DNA of 64,000 nt from Rhodobacterales bacterium HKCCE4037 (GCA_015689645.1 WVSM01000004.1:268562-332561), one strand, 5' to 3'. Positions 32,590 to 42,412 are shown, numbered from the stretch's first letter. The notes: generated from the sequence alone by a model not told the origin. Numbers and translations: made by a program.

Positions 32590-33362
32590 TCGGCGCGCGG
32601 AGGACCGATCGCGTCGAGCAGCGCGAGAACCTGCGTCCGGCACTCCGCCTCTGCGCGACCCTCACCAAGAGCGGCTTCTGCCGCCGGGTTGGATCGCAGG
32701 ATCAACCGCCGCCAGCCGTGCAGTACGAGGATGCGAACCGCGAAAAGACCAAGCGGGTCATCGGGCAGTTCCTCTGCGGACGGCAAGACACGGGACAGGG
32801 CCGCGAAGTCGGCCTCGCAGGCGGCTTCGGTCAGGACGCCGAGAACCCACGACGGCCAGTCGCGGGCGTCCGGGGCGGCCAGAAGCCAATCCTCGGGCAA
32901 ATCGGCGTCGGCGCCGCTGACAAGCGCGAAGCTGCGGGACACCGGCACGGCGGACAACGTGTCGGGCAACAGGGCCAGCGCGTCGGGCGTGTCGGGCGGG
33001 AACCCGACCAGACGGCAGGGGACGCCCAGAACCGCCGGGCCGTAGACCCGCCCGGCCACCGCGCGCACCTGCGCTTTCGCCGAGTCGGTCAGCCGGTGAT
33101 AGCCCACGCGTCCCTCGCGCCGGCTGTCCACCCAGCCGTCGCGCTTCAGCCGGTGCAGCGCCACCCGCATCGCCTGCGGCTGCAATCCGATCCGTTCCAC
33201 CATCGCGGAGAGCACGCGGCCGGATACCTCCGCCTGCCCCGCCAGCGCACAATCGCCGAGGCAGGACACGATCATCGACCACAGCTTCAGCGGGCTGGAC
33301 TGCGACAGCGCATTGGCCAGCGCCTCGACAGGACCCTCCGAACGGATCGAGACCACGTTCAT
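32574..33362 (-). CDS. paaX: PaaX family phenylacetyl-CoA-responsive repressor
   Basis: A 262-residue PaaX-like regulator. The N-terminal GntR-like winged helix includes MVERIGLQPQAMRVALHRLK and RDGWVDSRREGRVGYHRLT. The C-terminal PaaX domain ends with the typical RILVLHGWRRLILRSNP. In enterobacteria PaaX represses paa operons and is released by phenylacetyl-CoA. The start overlaps the paaZ stop (ATGA), so it is expressed with paaZ. The likely operators are the CGTTRC-N26-GTAAC sites listed separately. Confidence 0.92.
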   Translation of the reverse strand: MNVVSIRSEGPVEALANALSQSSPLKLWSMIVSCLGDCALAGQAEVSGRVLSAMVERIGLQPQAMRVALHRLKRDGWVDSRREGRVGYHRLTDSAKAQVRAVAGRVYGPAVLGVPCRLVGFPPDTPDALALLPDTLSAVPVSRSFALVSGADADLPEDWLLAAPDARDWPSWVLGVLTEAACEADFAALSRVLPSAEELPDDPLGLFAVRILVLHGWRRLILRSNPAAEAALGEGRAEAECRTQVLALLDAIGPPRADQVLV

Positions 33363-35371
33363 TTCGCCACCATCGTCAGAAGCTCGTATTCCGCGACGGG
33401 TTCATCGTCCTGATTGCGAACGTCCGCATGCCAGCGCACCTCGCCGTACTCCTCGGTGCGGGACTTGCGATCCATGACGGTCAGGTGCACGCGGATGCTG
33501 TCGCCGGGGCTGACCGGCTTGAGGAACCGCAGGTTGTCGAGGCCTGTATTCGCCAGCACCGGCCCCTCGTTCGGTTCCACGAACAGGCCCGCTGCGAAGG
33601 ACAGGATCAGGTAGCCATGGGCGACGCGCCCCGGGAAGAACGGGTTCCGCTTCGCGGCCTCCTCGTCCATGTGGGCATAGAAGGTATCGCCGGTGAAATG
33701 GGCGAAGTGCTCGATATCGTCGAGCGTGATCTCGCGCGCCTCCGTGGTCAGCGTGCGCCCGATCTGCAATTCGTTGAAGCGGAGCTGGAACGGATGCGTG
33801 TCGCCGTCGGACTTCGTGGCACCCGGAATGAACCGCCCCGTGATCGCGCCGAGAATGTCGGGCGAGCCCTGAACCGCCACGCGCTGCATGTAATGCTTCA
33901 CCGCGCGGATACCGCCCAGTTCCTCGCCACCGCCGGCACGGCCCGGGCCGCCGTGCGTCAGATGCGGCATCGGCGCCCCGTGGCCCGTGGCCTCCGCCGC
34001 GCTGTCTCGGTTGTTGATGTAGACCCGCCCGTGCCAGGCGCCGATCCCGGCGACGACCTCGCGCGCGACATCGCCCGAATGGGTGATGAGCGAGGCCACG
34101 AGCGACCCCTCACCCCGGTTCGCCAGTGCGCAGGCATGGCCGAGATCGCGGTAAGGCATCAGGGTGGAGACCGGGCCGAACGCCTCCGTCTCGTGGATCT
34201 TCTCGGCCCCGTCGGGGTCACTGCAGACGAACAGGTGCGGCGCGACAAAGGCGCCTTTCTCCAGGTCGCCTTCCGGCGAGAACCCGTCCTGCCCGCCGAA
34301 AACAAGCTCCGCCTCCTGCGCGATGATCCCGGCCTTCTCCAGTACGTCCCGCCGCTGACTGAGCGACACGACCGACCCCATCCGCACCCCATCCTTGCGC
34401 GGGTCGCCCACGACCACCTTGCCAAGCTGCGCCGCCAGCCGCTCCGACAACGGCTGGAGGAGCGGTTGAGGCACCAGCACGCGCCGGATCGCCGTGCATT
34501 TCTGCCCGGCTTTCGTCGTCATCTCGCGGAGGATCTCCTTCACCGCGATGTCAAATTCCGGGCTCTCGACCGTGATGTCCGGCCCCAGAATGGAGGAATT
34601 CAGCGAATCCTGCTCCGCCGTGAAGGGCACGCCGCGCGGCAGGCCATCGGCCACCACCGCCGCCGTCGCCGCCGAGCCGGTGAAGGTCACGGCATCCTGC
34701 GGGCCCAGCACGCTGAGGCCCTTGCCCACGCCGCCGGTCACAAGCTGCAAGGCCCCCTCGGGCAGAACCCCGGCCTCCAGCATCAGGCGCACGCAAAGCT
34801 CCGTGACATGGGCGGTCGCCGTGGCTGGCTTCACAATGGAGGGCACACCGGCCAGCAGCGCCGGGGCGACCTTCTCCAGCATGCCCCAGACCGGGAAGTT
34901 GAAGGCGTTGATATGGAAGGCCACGCCGAGCCGTGGCGTGTAAACATGCTGCCCGCCGAACGCGCCGGTCTTGCCCAAGGGCTCCCACGCGCCATCGGTC
35001 AGCACGTGTCCCTCCGGCATCTCGCGCCGCCCTTTGGAGGCGAAGACGAACAGCGTTCCGATCCCGCCGTCGATATCGAAGGCGTGGTCCTTCTGCGTCG
35101 CGCCCGTGGTGAAGGAGAGATCGTAAAGCGCCTGCTTGTTCTTGTTGAGATGCAGCGCCAGCGCCTTCAGCATCCGCGCCCGGTCATGGAAGTCGAGCGC
35201 GCGCAGCGCCGGCCCGCCGACCTCGCGCCCGTAAGCCACCATGCCCGCCACGTCGAGCGCATCGTTGCCCGCCTCGGCAATGACCTCACCGGTGGCGGCA
35301 TCGGCAATCGGCCGCGCCCCTGCCCCGGCCTCGATCCAGACGCCCTTCGCGTAGCTGCCAATACGTTGCAT
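33359..35371 (-). CDS. paaZ: PaaZ, oxepin-CoA hydrolase/semialdehyde dehydrogenase
   Basis: A 670-residue fusion enzyme of the phenylacetate pathway. Residues ~1-515 form an aldehyde dehydrogenase with the catalytic Cys in [13 protein letters not shown]. Residues ~535-670 form a MaoC-like hydratase ([33 protein letters not shown]) that opens the oxepin ring. It yields 3-oxo-5,6-dehydrosuberyl-CoA. The ATG at 35371 fits the family N-terminus ([16 protein letters not shown]); the longer upstream frame runs into the divergent promoter. Confidence 0.95.
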   Translation of the reverse strand: MQRIGSYAKGVWIEAGAGARPIADAATGEVIAEAGNDALDVAGMVAYGREVGGPALRALDFHDRARMLKALALHLNKNKQALYDLSFTTGATQKDHAFDIDGGIGTLFVFASKGRREMPEGHVLTDGAWEPLGKTGAFGGQHVYTPRLGVAFHINAFNFPVWGMLEKVAPALLAGVPSIVKPATATAHVTELCVRLMLEAGVLPEGALQLVTGGVGKGLSVLGPQDAVTFTGSAATAAVVADGLPRGVPFTAEQDSLNSSILGPDITVESPEFDIAVKEILREMTTKAGQKCTAIRRVLVPQPLLQPLSERLAAQLGKVVVGDPRKDGVRMGSVVSLSQRRDVLEKAGIIAQEAELVFGGQDGFSPEGDLEKGAFVAPHLFVCSDPDGAEKIHETEAFGPVSTLMPYRDLGHACALANRGEGSLVASLITHSGDVAREVVAGIGAWHGRVYINNRDSAAEATGHGAPMPHLTHGGPGRAGGGEELGGIRAVKHYMQRVAVQGSPDILGAITGRFIPGATKSDGDTHPFQLRFNELQIGRTLTTEAREITLDDIEHFAHFTGDTFYAHMDEEAAKRNPFFPGRVAHGYLILSFAAGLFVEPNEGPVLANTGLDNLRFLKPVSPGDSIRVHLTVMDRKSRTEEYGEVRWHADVRNQDDEPVAEYELLTMVAK

Positions 35372-35404
35372 GATTTCCCCCTCCCGAAAAATCTTGTAAC
35401 ACTT
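35364..35404. promoter_or_regulatory. PaaX-type operator candidate in the paaZ-paaI divergent region
   Basis: CGTTGC (35364-35369) and GTAAC (35396-35400) are separated by 26 bases, the same spacing found before paaA and the paaJ-type thiolase. The left half overlaps the paaZ start codon. The right half lies in ATCTTGTAACACTT (35391-35404), which matches ATCTCGTAACATTT before paaA at 12 of 14 positions. The region is only 73 bases wide and should serve both genes. Confidence 0.6.
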
Positions 35405-35444
35405 TGCGAGATGCGGCAGGCTGACGCAAGGGAGGATTTGAGAC

Positions 35445-35876
35445 ATGGCACTGACAGCCAAAGAGCGCGCCGAGAAAAGCGCCGAGGCCATGTGGGCGGG
35501 CGACCGTGCGTCGGCCTGGGTCGGCATGGAAATTGCCGAGATCGACGAGGGCCGCGCCACGCTCACCCTGCAGATTCGCGAGGATCATTGCAACGGCCAC
35601 GGCATCGGCCACGGCGGCGTGACCTTCATGCTGGCTGACAGCGCCTTCGCCTTCGCCTGCAATTCCCGCAACGTCGTGACCGTGGCGCAGCACAACACCA
35701 TCAGCTTCCTCGCCGCCGTGCGGCTTGGCGACACGCTGACCGCTCGGGCCGTCGAGACGACGCTCAAGGGCCGCTCGGGCATTACCGACGTGACCGTGAC
35801 CAACCAGAACGGCGAGATCATCGCCCAGTTCCGCGGCGCCTCCCGTGCGCTCGGCTCACCCCTTTTCGAGGAATAG
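35445..35876 (+). CDS. paaI: PaaI, hydroxyphenylacetyl-CoA thioesterase
   Basis: A 143-residue hotdog-fold thioesterase that hydrolyses ring-hydroxylated or trapped phenylacetyl-CoA intermediates and frees CoA. The active-site pattern NGHGIGHGGVTFMLADSAFA is typical of PaaI, and the frame is the normal length. It is the first gene of the plus-strand paa operon and is followed three bases later by paaK. Confidence 0.93.
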   Translation: MALTAKERAEKSAEAMWAGDRASAWVGMEIAEIDEGRATLTLQIREDHCNGHGIGHGGVTFMLADSAFAFACNSRNVVTVAQHNTISFLAAVRLGDTLTARAVETTLKGRSGITDVTVTNQNGEIIAQFRGASRALGSPLFEE

Positions 35877-35879
35877 GAC

Positions 35880-37184
35880 ATGCGCGACCTGACCCCGCCC
35901 CGCGATACGCTAGACCCGATCGAGATCGCCTCCCGCGATGAAATCGCCGCCCTTCAGCTTGAGCGGCTGAAATGGTCGCTGAACCACGCCTACGACAACG
36001 TGCCGTTCTACCGCGACAAGTTCGACGCGGCAGGCGTGCATCCGGACGACCTGAAATCCCTGTCGGATCTCGCGAAGTTCCCCTTCACGGTGAAATCCGA
36101 CCTGCGCGACAATTACCCCTTCGGCATGTTCGCCGTGCCGCGGAAGGATATCGTGCGCATCCATGCCTCCTCGGGCACCACAGGCAAGCCGACCGTCGTG
36201 GGCTACACCAAGGGCGATATCGAGATGTGGGGCAACATGGTCGCCCGCTCGATGCGCGCGTCAGGCACCAAGCCCGGCGACATGGTCCATATCGCTTATG
36301 GCTATGGCCTCTTCACCGGCGGGCTCGGGGCCCATTACGGAGCCGAGGCGCTGGGCTGCACCGTCGTCCCGGTCTCCGGCGGCATGACCGCGCGGCAGGT
36401 CACTCTTATAGAAGATTTCCAGCCCACCACGATCATGGTCACGCCGTCCTACATGCTCAACATTCTGGAGGAATATCACCGGCAGGGCATCGACCCGCGG
36501 TCGTCCTCGCTCGAGGTCGGCATCTTCGGGGCCGAACCCTGGACCAACAAGATGCGGGCCGAGGTGGAATCGGCCTTCGACATGCACGCGGTCGATATCT
36601 ACGGCCTCAGCGAAGTCATGGGGCCCGGTGTCGCCAACGAATGCGTCGAGACGAAAGACGGCCTCCACATCTGGGAGGATCATTTCTACCCCGAGGTGAT
36701 CGACCCCCAGACCGGTGAGCCGGTTGCCGATGGCGAGATGGGGGAACTTGTGTTCACCACGCTCACCAAGGAAGGCCTGCCGATCATCCGCTACCGCACC
36801 CGCGACCTGACCCGGCTTCTGCCCGGCACCGCGCGAAGCATGCGGCGGATGGAGAAGATCACCGGGCGCTCGGACGACATGATCATCCTGCGCGGCGTGA
36901 ACGTCTTCCCCAGCCAGATCGAGGAACAGGTGCTGACGGTCGAGGGGCTGGCCCCCTACTACCAGATCGAACTGGTCAAGGACGGGCGGATGGACGCGAT
37001 GAAGGTGCATGTCGAAAGCCTGCCCGAAGCCGGTGACGAGGAATCGCGCGCCGTGCAGGCGGCGAAGCTGGGGCACCGGATCAAGGAAGTTGTGGGTGTC
37101 TCGGCGGAGATCGTGGTCGCGGCCCCGGGAAGCGTCGAACGCTCCGAGGGCAAGGCGCGGCGGGTGGTGGACAACCGGGGATAG
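35880..37184 (+). CDS. paaK: PaaK, phenylacetate-CoA ligase
   Basis: A 434-residue AMP-forming ligase that activates phenylacetate to phenylacetyl-CoA, the first pathway step. The adenylate loop is ASSGTTGKPTVVGYTKGD. Other family blocks are YGLSEVMGPGVANECVE, IRYRTRDLTRLLPG and TGRSDDMIILRGVNVFPSQI. Length matches the family. The next gene, paaA, has its own promoter after a 231-base gap. Confidence 0.95.
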   Translation: MRDLTPPRDTLDPIEIASRDEIAALQLERLKWSLNHAYDNVPFYRDKFDAAGVHPDDLKSLSDLAKFPFTVKSDLRDNYPFGMFAVPRKDIVRIHASSGTTGKPTVVGYTKGDIEMWGNMVARSMRASGTKPGDMVHIAYGYGLFTGGLGAHYGAEALGCTVVPVSGGMTARQVTLIEDFQPTTIMVTPSYMLNILEEYHRQGIDPRSSSLEVGIFGAEPWTNKMRAEVESAFDMHAVDIYGLSEVMGPGVANECVETKDGLHIWEDHFYPEVIDPQTGEPVADGEMGELVFTTLTKEGLPIIRYRTRDLTRLLPGTARSMRRMEKITGRSDDMIILRGVNVFPSQIEEQVLTVEGLAPYYQIELVKDGRMDAMKVHVESLPEAGDEESRAVQAAKLGHRIKEVVGVSAEIVVAAPGSVERSEGKARRVVDNRG

Positions 37185-37217
37185 GATTTCGCCCGGCTTG
37201 CGCCTTGGGCGACCGAC

Positions 37218-37310
37218 CGGGGGATTTCATCCCCGTCGTCCATCGGGCTTGAACCGATGGCGCCCTATTGGACGACCCCCTGAGGGTTTTTCCAGCAAGT
37301 TGAAAGGGCG
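37218..37310 (+). terminator. Stem-loops downstream of paaK
   Basis: GGGGAT-TTC-ATCCCC (37220-37234), then CCATCGG (37240-37246) pairing with CCGATGG (37254-37260), and an outer CGCCCT (37261-37266)/AGGGCG (37305-37310) pair enclosing CCCTGAGGGTTTTT. The T5 run after the small inner stem makes this a reasonable transcription-end region before the paaA promoter. Confidence 0.4.
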
Positions 37311-37316
37311 CACGTC

Positions 37317-37358
37317 GCGTTACAGAAATCCGACCACATATCGTATCTCGTAACATTT
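37317..37358 (+). promoter_or_regulatory. PaaX-type operator candidate before paaA
   Basis: GCGTTAC (37317-37323) and GTAAC (37350-37354) are inverted and separated by exactly 26 bases. The right half is part of ATCTCGTAACATTT (37345-37358), close to the sequence before paaI. It ends 57 bases upstream of the paaA ATG, where a repressor site would overlap the promoter. Confidence 0.6.
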
Positions 37359-37415
37359 CATTGGACCCACGCCGCCGATTCTGCTAGAACAGTCTGCGCG
37401 AACGGGAGGTCCGCC

Positions 37416-38393
37416 ATGTATGCCCAGATGATCAAATCCGAAGCGACGCAGGACGATCCGGCGAAGCTGGAGGAATTCCAGGCCCGCATCGACGCGGGCG
37501 ACAAGATCGAGCCGAAGGACTGGATGCCGGAAGGCTACCGCAAGACGCTGATCCGCCAGATCGGCCAGCATGCCCATTCCGAGATCGTCGGCCAATTGCC
37601 CGAGGGCAATTGGATCACCCGCGCCCCCACGCTGGAGCGCAAGGCGATCCTGCTGGCCAAGGTGCAGGACGAGGCCGGGCATGGGCTTTATCTTTATTGC
37701 GCCGCCGAAACGCTTGGGGTCTCCCGCGACGAGATGACGGAAATGCTGCTCGACGGGCGCATGAAGTATTCCTCCATCTTCGCCTACCCGACGCTGACAT
37801 GGGCGGACATGGGCGCGGTCGGCTGGCTGGTCGATGGCGCTGCAATCATGAACCAGGTGCCGCTGCAGCGGACCTCGTTTGGCCCCTATTCCCGCGCGAT
37901 GATCCGCATCTGCAAGGAGGAGTCCTTCCACCAGCGGCAGGGCTTCGACATCATGATGAAGATGTGTTCAGGCACCGAGGCACAGAAGAAGATGGCGCAG
38001 GATGCGCTCAACCGCTTCTGGTTCCCGGCGCTGATGATGTTCGGGCCGTCGGACGCGGAGAGCAAGCATTCCGAGCAGTCGATGGCCTGGAAGATCAAGA
38101 TGAATTCCAACGACGAGCTGCGCCAGAAATTCGTCGACCAGACCGTCCCGCAGGCCGAATACCTCGGCCTGACCGTGCCGGATGAAACGCTGGCATGGAA
38201 CGAGGAAAAGGGCGGCTACGATTTCGCGGAGCCCGACTGGAACGAGTTCTTCGAGGTGCTCAAGGGCAACGGCCCCTGCTCGGTCGACCGCATCGCCACC
38301 CGCCGGAAGGCTTGGGATGACGGCGCCTGGGTGCGCGAGGGGCTGATGGCACACGCCGCGAAGAAGCGGGCAGCCAAGGTGGCGGCGGAGTGA
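37416..38393 (+). CDS. paaA: PaaA, phenylacetyl-CoA 1,2-epoxidase catalytic subunit
   Basis: A 325-residue di-iron oxygenase subunit. Metal-binding helices are visible in [20 protein letters not shown] and [20 protein letters not shown], which hold the EX2H ligands. It forms the PaaABCE complex that epoxidizes the ring of phenylacetyl-CoA. The usual spacing to paaB is short, but here 127 bases of palindromes intervene. Confidence 0.96.
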   Translation: MYAQMIKSEATQDDPAKLEEFQARIDAGDKIEPKDWMPEGYRKTLIRQIGQHAHSEIVGQLPEGNWITRAPTLERKAILLAKVQDEAGHGLYLYCAAETLGVSRDEMTEMLLDGRMKYSSIFAYPTLTWADMGAVGWLVDGAAIMNQVPLQRTSFGPYSRAMIRICKEESFHQRQGFDIMMKMCSGTEAQKKMAQDALNRFWFPALMMFGPSDAESKHSEQSMAWKIKMNSNDELRQKFVDQTVPQAEYLGLTVPDETLAWNEEKGGYDFAEPDWNEFFEVLKGNGPCSVDRIATRRKAWDDGAWVREGLMAHAAKKRAAKVAAE

Positions 38394-38512
38394 GGACCTC
38401 TTTTCGAAAAGAGGTCCAAGCGCCTTCGAAGGCGCTTGAATCGCGCCGCGCGCGCGGCGCGGACCACGCCCTTGCAAGGGCGTGCCACGGCGTTTCGAAA
38501 CCCCGTTTCGGG
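38394..38512. repeat. Array of five consecutive palindromes between paaA and paaB
   Basis: Five palindromes follow the paaA stop almost without gaps: 38394-38417 (24 bp, centred on TTTTCGAAAA), 38417-38438 (22 bp, AAGCGCCTTCGAAGGCGCTT core), 38442-38461 (20 bp, CGCGCCGCGCGCGCGGCGCG), 38465-38484 (20 bp, CACGCCCTTGCAAGGGCGTG), then GTTTCGAAAC (38492-38501) and CCCGTTTCGGG (38502-38512), which touches the paaB ribosome-binding site. The first four are perfect. In RNA they would form a chain of short stable hairpins; in DNA they resemble repetitive extragenic palindromes. Confidence 0.8.
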
Positions 38513-38520
38513 AGGAACAC

Positions 38521-38811
38521 ATGACCGACCAGCAAGAATGGCCCCTGTGGGAAATCTTCATCCGTGGCCAGCATGGCGCGTCGCATCGGCATGTCGGCTC
38601 GCTCCACGCGCCGGACGCCGAGATGGCGATCAAACACGCGCGTGACGTCTACACCCGCCGCAAGGAAGGCGTGAGCATCTGGGCCGTACCGTCGGCGGCC
38701 ATCGCGGCCTCCAGCCCCTCGAAGAAGGGTCCGATGTATGACCCGGCGGAGGACAAGACCTACCGCCACCCGACCTTTTTCGACATCCCGAAAGAAGTGG
38801 GGCCGATGTGA
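38521..38811 (+). CDS. paaB: PaaB, phenylacetyl-CoA epoxidase subunit
   Basis: A 96-residue small subunit of the PaaABCE complex (WPLWEIFIRGQHGASHRHVG, YTRRKEGVSIWAVPSAAI), with normal family length. The ATG at 38521 follows GGGAGGA; that site is within reach of the last hairpin of the palindrome array, so its accessibility could be structure-dependent. The stop overlaps the GTG start of paaC. Confidence 0.95.
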   Translation: MTDQQEWPLWEIFIRGQHGASHRHVGSLHAPDAEMAIKHARDVYTRRKEGVSIWAVPSAAIAASSPSKKGPMYDPAEDKTYRHPTFFDIPKEVGPM

Positions 38812-39548
38812 GCGGGGACAAGTTCGAATTTCTCCTGCGGATGGGCGACACCACCCTGATCCTCGGCCACCGCCTCAGCGAATGGTGCGGCAAGGCGCCG
38901 GTGCTGGAGGAAGACATCGCGCTCGCCAATACCGCGCTGGACCTGATCGGGCAGACGCAGATGTGGCTGGGCCTCGCGGCGGAGGTCGAGGGCAAGGGCC
39001 GCAGCGCCGATGACCTCGCCATGCTGCGCGACGCGTGGGATTTCCGCTGCGCGCTGCTGGTCGAACAGCCCAACGGCGATTTCGGCCGGACGATCATGCG
39101 CCAGTATCTGTTCGATCAATGGCATATCCTCGCGCTCGGCGCGCTGAAGGCCAACGCGGATGAGCGCATCGCCGCCATCGCCGCCAAGGCGGAAAAGGAA
39201 GTCACCTACCACGTCGAACGTTCGGCCGATCTGGTCGTGGGCCTCGGCGACGGGACCGAGGAAAGCCACGGACGGATGCAGGCCGCGCTCGACCTGCTTT
39301 ATCCTTACGTAGGTGAGTTCTTCGACACCGACGCCGCCGATCAGGCCGCCGGTTTCGACCCGGCCAGCCTGCGGGACGCCTACGACACCGCCCTCACGGC
39401 AACCATGGCCGAAGCCACCCTCACCCTGCCCGACAGCCGCTTCGCCCACAAAGGCGGGCGCACCGGGCAGCGCCATTCCGAGCATCTGGGCCATCTTCTG
39501 ACGGAGATGCAGTGGCTCCAACGTGCCTATCCAGGCGCCTCATGGTAA
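38808..39548 (+). CDS. paaC: PaaC, phenylacetyl-CoA epoxidase structural subunit
   Basis: A 246-residue ferritin-like subunit lacking full metal ligands, which scaffolds PaaA. Typical blocks are LGHRLSEWCGKAPVLEEDIA and ALDLIGQTQMWLGLAAEVEG, with RTGQRHSEHLGHLLTEMQWL at the C-terminus. It starts with GTG at 38808, overlapping the paaB stop (GTGA), and ends overlapping paaD by 7 bases. Confidence 0.94.
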   Translation: MSGDKFEFLLRMGDTTLILGHRLSEWCGKAPVLEEDIALANTALDLIGQTQMWLGLAAEVEGKGRSADDLAMLRDAWDFRCALLVEQPNGDFGRTIMRQYLFDQWHILALGALKANADERIAAIAAKAEKEVTYHVERSADLVVGLGDGTEESHGRMQAALDLLYPYVGEFFDTDAADQAAGFDPASLRDAYDTALTATMAEATLTLPDSRFAHKGGRTGQRHSEHLGHLLTEMQWLQRAYPGASW

Positions 39549-40003
39549 CGCCCACGACCGCTGAGGTCTGGGACTGGCTCGACCATGTCCCCGACCCCGA
39601 GATCCCGGTGATCTCCGTCGTCGATCTGGGCATCGTGCGCGACGTGAAATGGCAGGGCGAGACGCTGGAAGTCACGCTGACGCCCACCTATTCCGGCTGC
39701 CCCGCGACAAGCGTCATCGAGATCAGCGTCGAAACCGCGTTGCGTGACCACGGCCTCACCGACGTCACCCTCAAGCGCCAGATTGCACCGCCCTGGACGA
39801 CCGACTGGCTCAGCGACAAGGGCCGCGCGAAGCTCTCCGAATACGGCATCGCGCCGCCGAACCCGGCCGGCGGCCCCAAGGAATGCCCGCTCTGCCACTC
39901 GCCCCATGTCGAGCGGATCAGCCAGTTCGGCTCCACCCCCTGCAAGGCGCAATGGCGGTGCACCGACTGCCTCGAGCCCTTCGACTACTTCAAGTGCATC
40001 TGA
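39542..40003 (+). CDS. paaD: PaaD, iron-sulfur maturation protein for the epoxidase
   Basis: A 153-residue protein with an N-terminal MIP18/DUF59-like domain (WDWLDHVPDPEIPVISVVDL, PTYSGCPATSVIEISVETAL) and a C-terminal Cys-rich region (CPLCHSP and CTDCLEP plus KCI) suited to binding metal or transferring a cluster. It is thought to assist assembly of the Fe-S cluster in PaaE. The ATG at 39542 overlaps the paaC stop. Confidence 0.93.
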   Translation: MVTPTTAEVWDWLDHVPDPEIPVISVVDLGIVRDVKWQGETLEVTLTPTYSGCPATSVIEISVETALRDHGLTDVTLKRQIAPPWTTDWLSDKGRAKLSEYGIAPPNPAGGPKECPLCHSPHVERISQFGSTPCKAQWRCTDCLEPFDYFKCI

Positions 40004-40015
40004 GGACTCCCGCCC

Positions 40016-41077
40016 TTGGCCAAGTTCATCCCCCTCACCGTCACCGACATTCACCCAACGACCGCCGACGCCATCGCGGTGCGTCTGAAGCCGGTGGACG
40101 GCTCCACCCTGCCCTTCACACAAGGCCAGTACCTGACATTCCGGACCGAGATCGACGGGACCGAGATCCGCCGCGCCTATTCCATCTGCGCGGGCGTAAC
40201 CGACGAGACGCTCGAAGTCGGCATCAAGAAGGTGAAAGGCGGCGCGTTCTCGAACTGGGCCCATGACACTCTCAAACCGGGCGACACGATCGAAGCCCTC
40301 TCGCCAATGGGTGCCTTCCACACGCCGCTGTCGCCGAACCAAGCCAAGCACTACCTCGGCTTCGCCATCGGCTCCGGCATCACGCCCGTCCTGTCGATTC
40401 TGCGCTCCGTCCTCGCGGTCGAGCCGCACTCGCGCTTCACGCTGATCTACGCCAACCGCGCCGCCCGCGACGTGATGTTCCGCGAGGAACTGGAAGACCT
40501 GAAGAACGAGAACATGGGGCGGCTGAACATCGTTCATATCCTCAAGAACGACCCGCAAGGCATCGACCTCTTCACCGGGCGTATCGACGCCGACAAGCTG
40601 GAGCAGATGTTCAAGGCCTGGGTGCCCGTCACCTCCGCCGATGCCGCCTTCATCTGCGGCCCTGAACCGGCCATGCGGACCATCGCGGAAAGCCTTCAGG
40701 CCCACGGCATGCCGAAGAACGCCATCAAGTACGAGCTGTTCGCCAGCGCCCAGACCGGGCAGCTTCCGCAACGAAAGGTCACCGACGACGAGGCCACCGG
40801 CACCCGCGCCACCATCATCCTCGACGGCACCGCGCAGGAGGTCGACGTCGCCCCCGGCGAGACCATTCTGGCCGCCGCCCTCCGCGCTGGCCTCGATGCG
40901 CCCTATGCCTGCACCGCAGGTGTCTGCTCCACCTGCATGTGCACGGTGCGCGACGGGGCCGCCGAGATGCTGACCAACCACGCGCTCGAGGATTACGAGG
41001 TCGCACGCGGCGTCGTGCTGTCCTGCCAGGCGGTGCCCACGGGCGACACGATCACGGTCGAATATCTCGACCACTGA
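40016..41077 (+). CDS. paaE: PaaE, phenylacetyl-CoA epoxidase reductase
   Basis: A 353-residue NADPH-dependent reductase of the epoxidase. The FAD-binding region includes RAYSICAG and the nucleotide-binding part GFAIGSGITPVLSILRSVL. The C-terminal plant-type [2Fe-2S] ferredoxin domain has CTAGVCSTCMC and the last Cys in VVLSCQA. It starts with TTG at 40016, twelve bases after paaD, and has no better in-frame start. It may be the only flavin/Fe-S aromatic-epoxidase reductase in the window. Confidence 0.94.
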   Translation: MAKFIPLTVTDIHPTTADAIAVRLKPVDGSTLPFTQGQYLTFRTEIDGTEIRRAYSICAGVTDETLEVGIKKVKGGAFSNWAHDTLKPGDTIEALSPMGAFHTPLSPNQAKHYLGFAIGSGITPVLSILRSVLAVEPHSRFTLIYANRAARDVMFREELEDLKNENMGRLNIVHILKNDPQGIDLFTGRIDADKLEQMFKAWVPVTSADAAFICGPEPAMRTIAESLQAHGMPKNAIKYELFASAQTGQLPQRKVTDDEATGTRATIILDGTAQEVDVAPGETILAAALRAGLDAPYACTAGVCSTCMCTVRDGAAEMLTNHALEDYEVARGVVLSCQAVPTGDTITVEYLDH

Positions 41078-41191
41078 ACGCCTTCTCGCCGACGCAGGGG
41101 CTATCGGCATAAAACGACATCGCGTCGCAGTTGGGAAAGACCGGCCCGAAAAAGTGCGCTGAGTGGTCGCCAGAAAGACTGAGCGATCTCC

Positions 41192-42412
41192 ATGCACGAA
41201 CGCCGAATACCCGAATGGTTGCGCCACGCACCCGCACCCAGCGTGCGTGGCTTTGCCATTCTCGCCGGGACCGAAGCGATTGCCCGCGGCATTCTGATCT
41301 CCGTCTTTCCGGTCGTGATGTACAACGCGCTTGGCGACGCGCGCGTGGTGTCCGAGGTCTATTTCACCGTCGGCGCCACGTCGCTGGCCGTCGGGCTTCT
41401 CGTGCCCTACCTGATCCGCTTCGTGCCCCGCTGGTGGGTCTACGTGATCGGCGCGCTCATGTTCGTGTCCGGTGCGTTGATCGCGCCGCAGTCCACCGCT
41501 GCCGCCGCCATCACCGGCCTGGCCCTCACCACCCTTGGCGTGGCCACCACCTTCGTGTGCTTCAACGCCTACGTCCTCGACCACGTCGCCAAGATCGAGC
41601 TTGGCAGGTTCGAAACCTCGCGCCTGTTCTACAGCGCCTTGGGCTGGACCATCGGCCCGGCCCTCGGCACGGTCCTTTACGCCTGGTGGCACCCGGCCCC
41701 GTTCCTCATCGCCGCGCTGGGATCCGCCACGATGTTGACCGTCTTTCTGGTCATGCGCCTCGGGAACGGCAAACTCATCACCAAAAGCCGCCGTCCCCCC
41801 GCCAATCCGCTGGCCTATTTCGCCCGGTTCGCAGCGCAGCCCCGTCTGGTGACGGGCTGGATCTTTGCCGTGGTCCGGTCCTGCGGCTGGTGGGTCTATG
41901 TCGTCTACTTGCCGATCTTCGCCTTGCAGAACGGCCTTGGAAGCCAGCTTGGCGGGTTTGCCCTGTCCGTTTCCAATGCCGCCCTGTTCCTGACCCCGCT
42001 GATGCTGCGCTTCATGCAACGCAAATCGGTGCGCACGGCGGTTCGCACCGGGTTCCTGATGTCGGGGCTGCTGTTCGTCCTTGCCGGTCTGCCGGATGGC
42101 GTGCCCGGGCTTTCGGTCGTTTTGCTGATGGCGGGTTCGTTCTTCCTGATCCTGCTCGATGTCTCGGCCGGGCTGCCGTTTCTTCTGGCCGTCAAACCCT
42201 CGGAACGGACGGAGATGTCGGCGATCTACGCCAGTTTCCGCGATGTCTCGGGCATCGTGACACCCGGCGCTGCCTGGCTCGTCCTGCTGGTCGCTCCGCT
42301 ATCGGGGGTTTTTGTTGCCGGCGGCGCGGGGCTGCTTCTTACGTGGATCCTTGCCCGCAATCTTCACCCAAGGTTGGGCCAGTCGCGTATCGCCGCCGAG
42401 GGGGCGGGCTAA
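41192..42412 (+). CDS. MFS transporter
   Basis: A 406-residue membrane protein with about twelve hydrophobic helices, beginning near residue 20 (GFAILAGTEAIARG, FPVVMYNALGDARVVSEVYF). I cannot assign a substrate. It follows paaE by 114 bases on the same strand and precedes the convergent thiolase, so a role in aromatic acid or catabolite transport is possible but unproved. Confidence 0.8.
   Translation: MHERRIPEWLRHAPAPSVRGFAILAGTEAIARGILISVFPVVMYNALGDARVVSEVYFTVGATSLAVGLLVPYLIRFVPRWWVYVIGALMFVSGALIAPQSTAAAAITGLALTTLGVATTFVCFNAYVLDHVAKIELGRFETSRLFYSALGWTIGPALGTVLYAWWHPAPFLIAALGSATMLTVFLVMRLGNGKLITKSRRPPANPLAYFARFAAQPRLVTGWIFAVVRSCGWWVYVVYLPIFALQNGLGSQLGGFALSVSNAALFLTPLMLRFMQRKSVRTAVRTGFLMSGLLFVLAGLPDGVPGLSVVLLMAGSFFLILLDVSAGLPFLLAVKPSERTEMSAIYASFRDVSGIVTPGAAWLVLLVAPLSGVFVAGGAGLLLTWILARNLHPRLGQSRIAAEGAG

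Noticed and set aside
38394..38512. CRISPR array
   Set aside because: The units are palindromes of different sequence with no constant repeat or regular spacers, and no cas genes are present.
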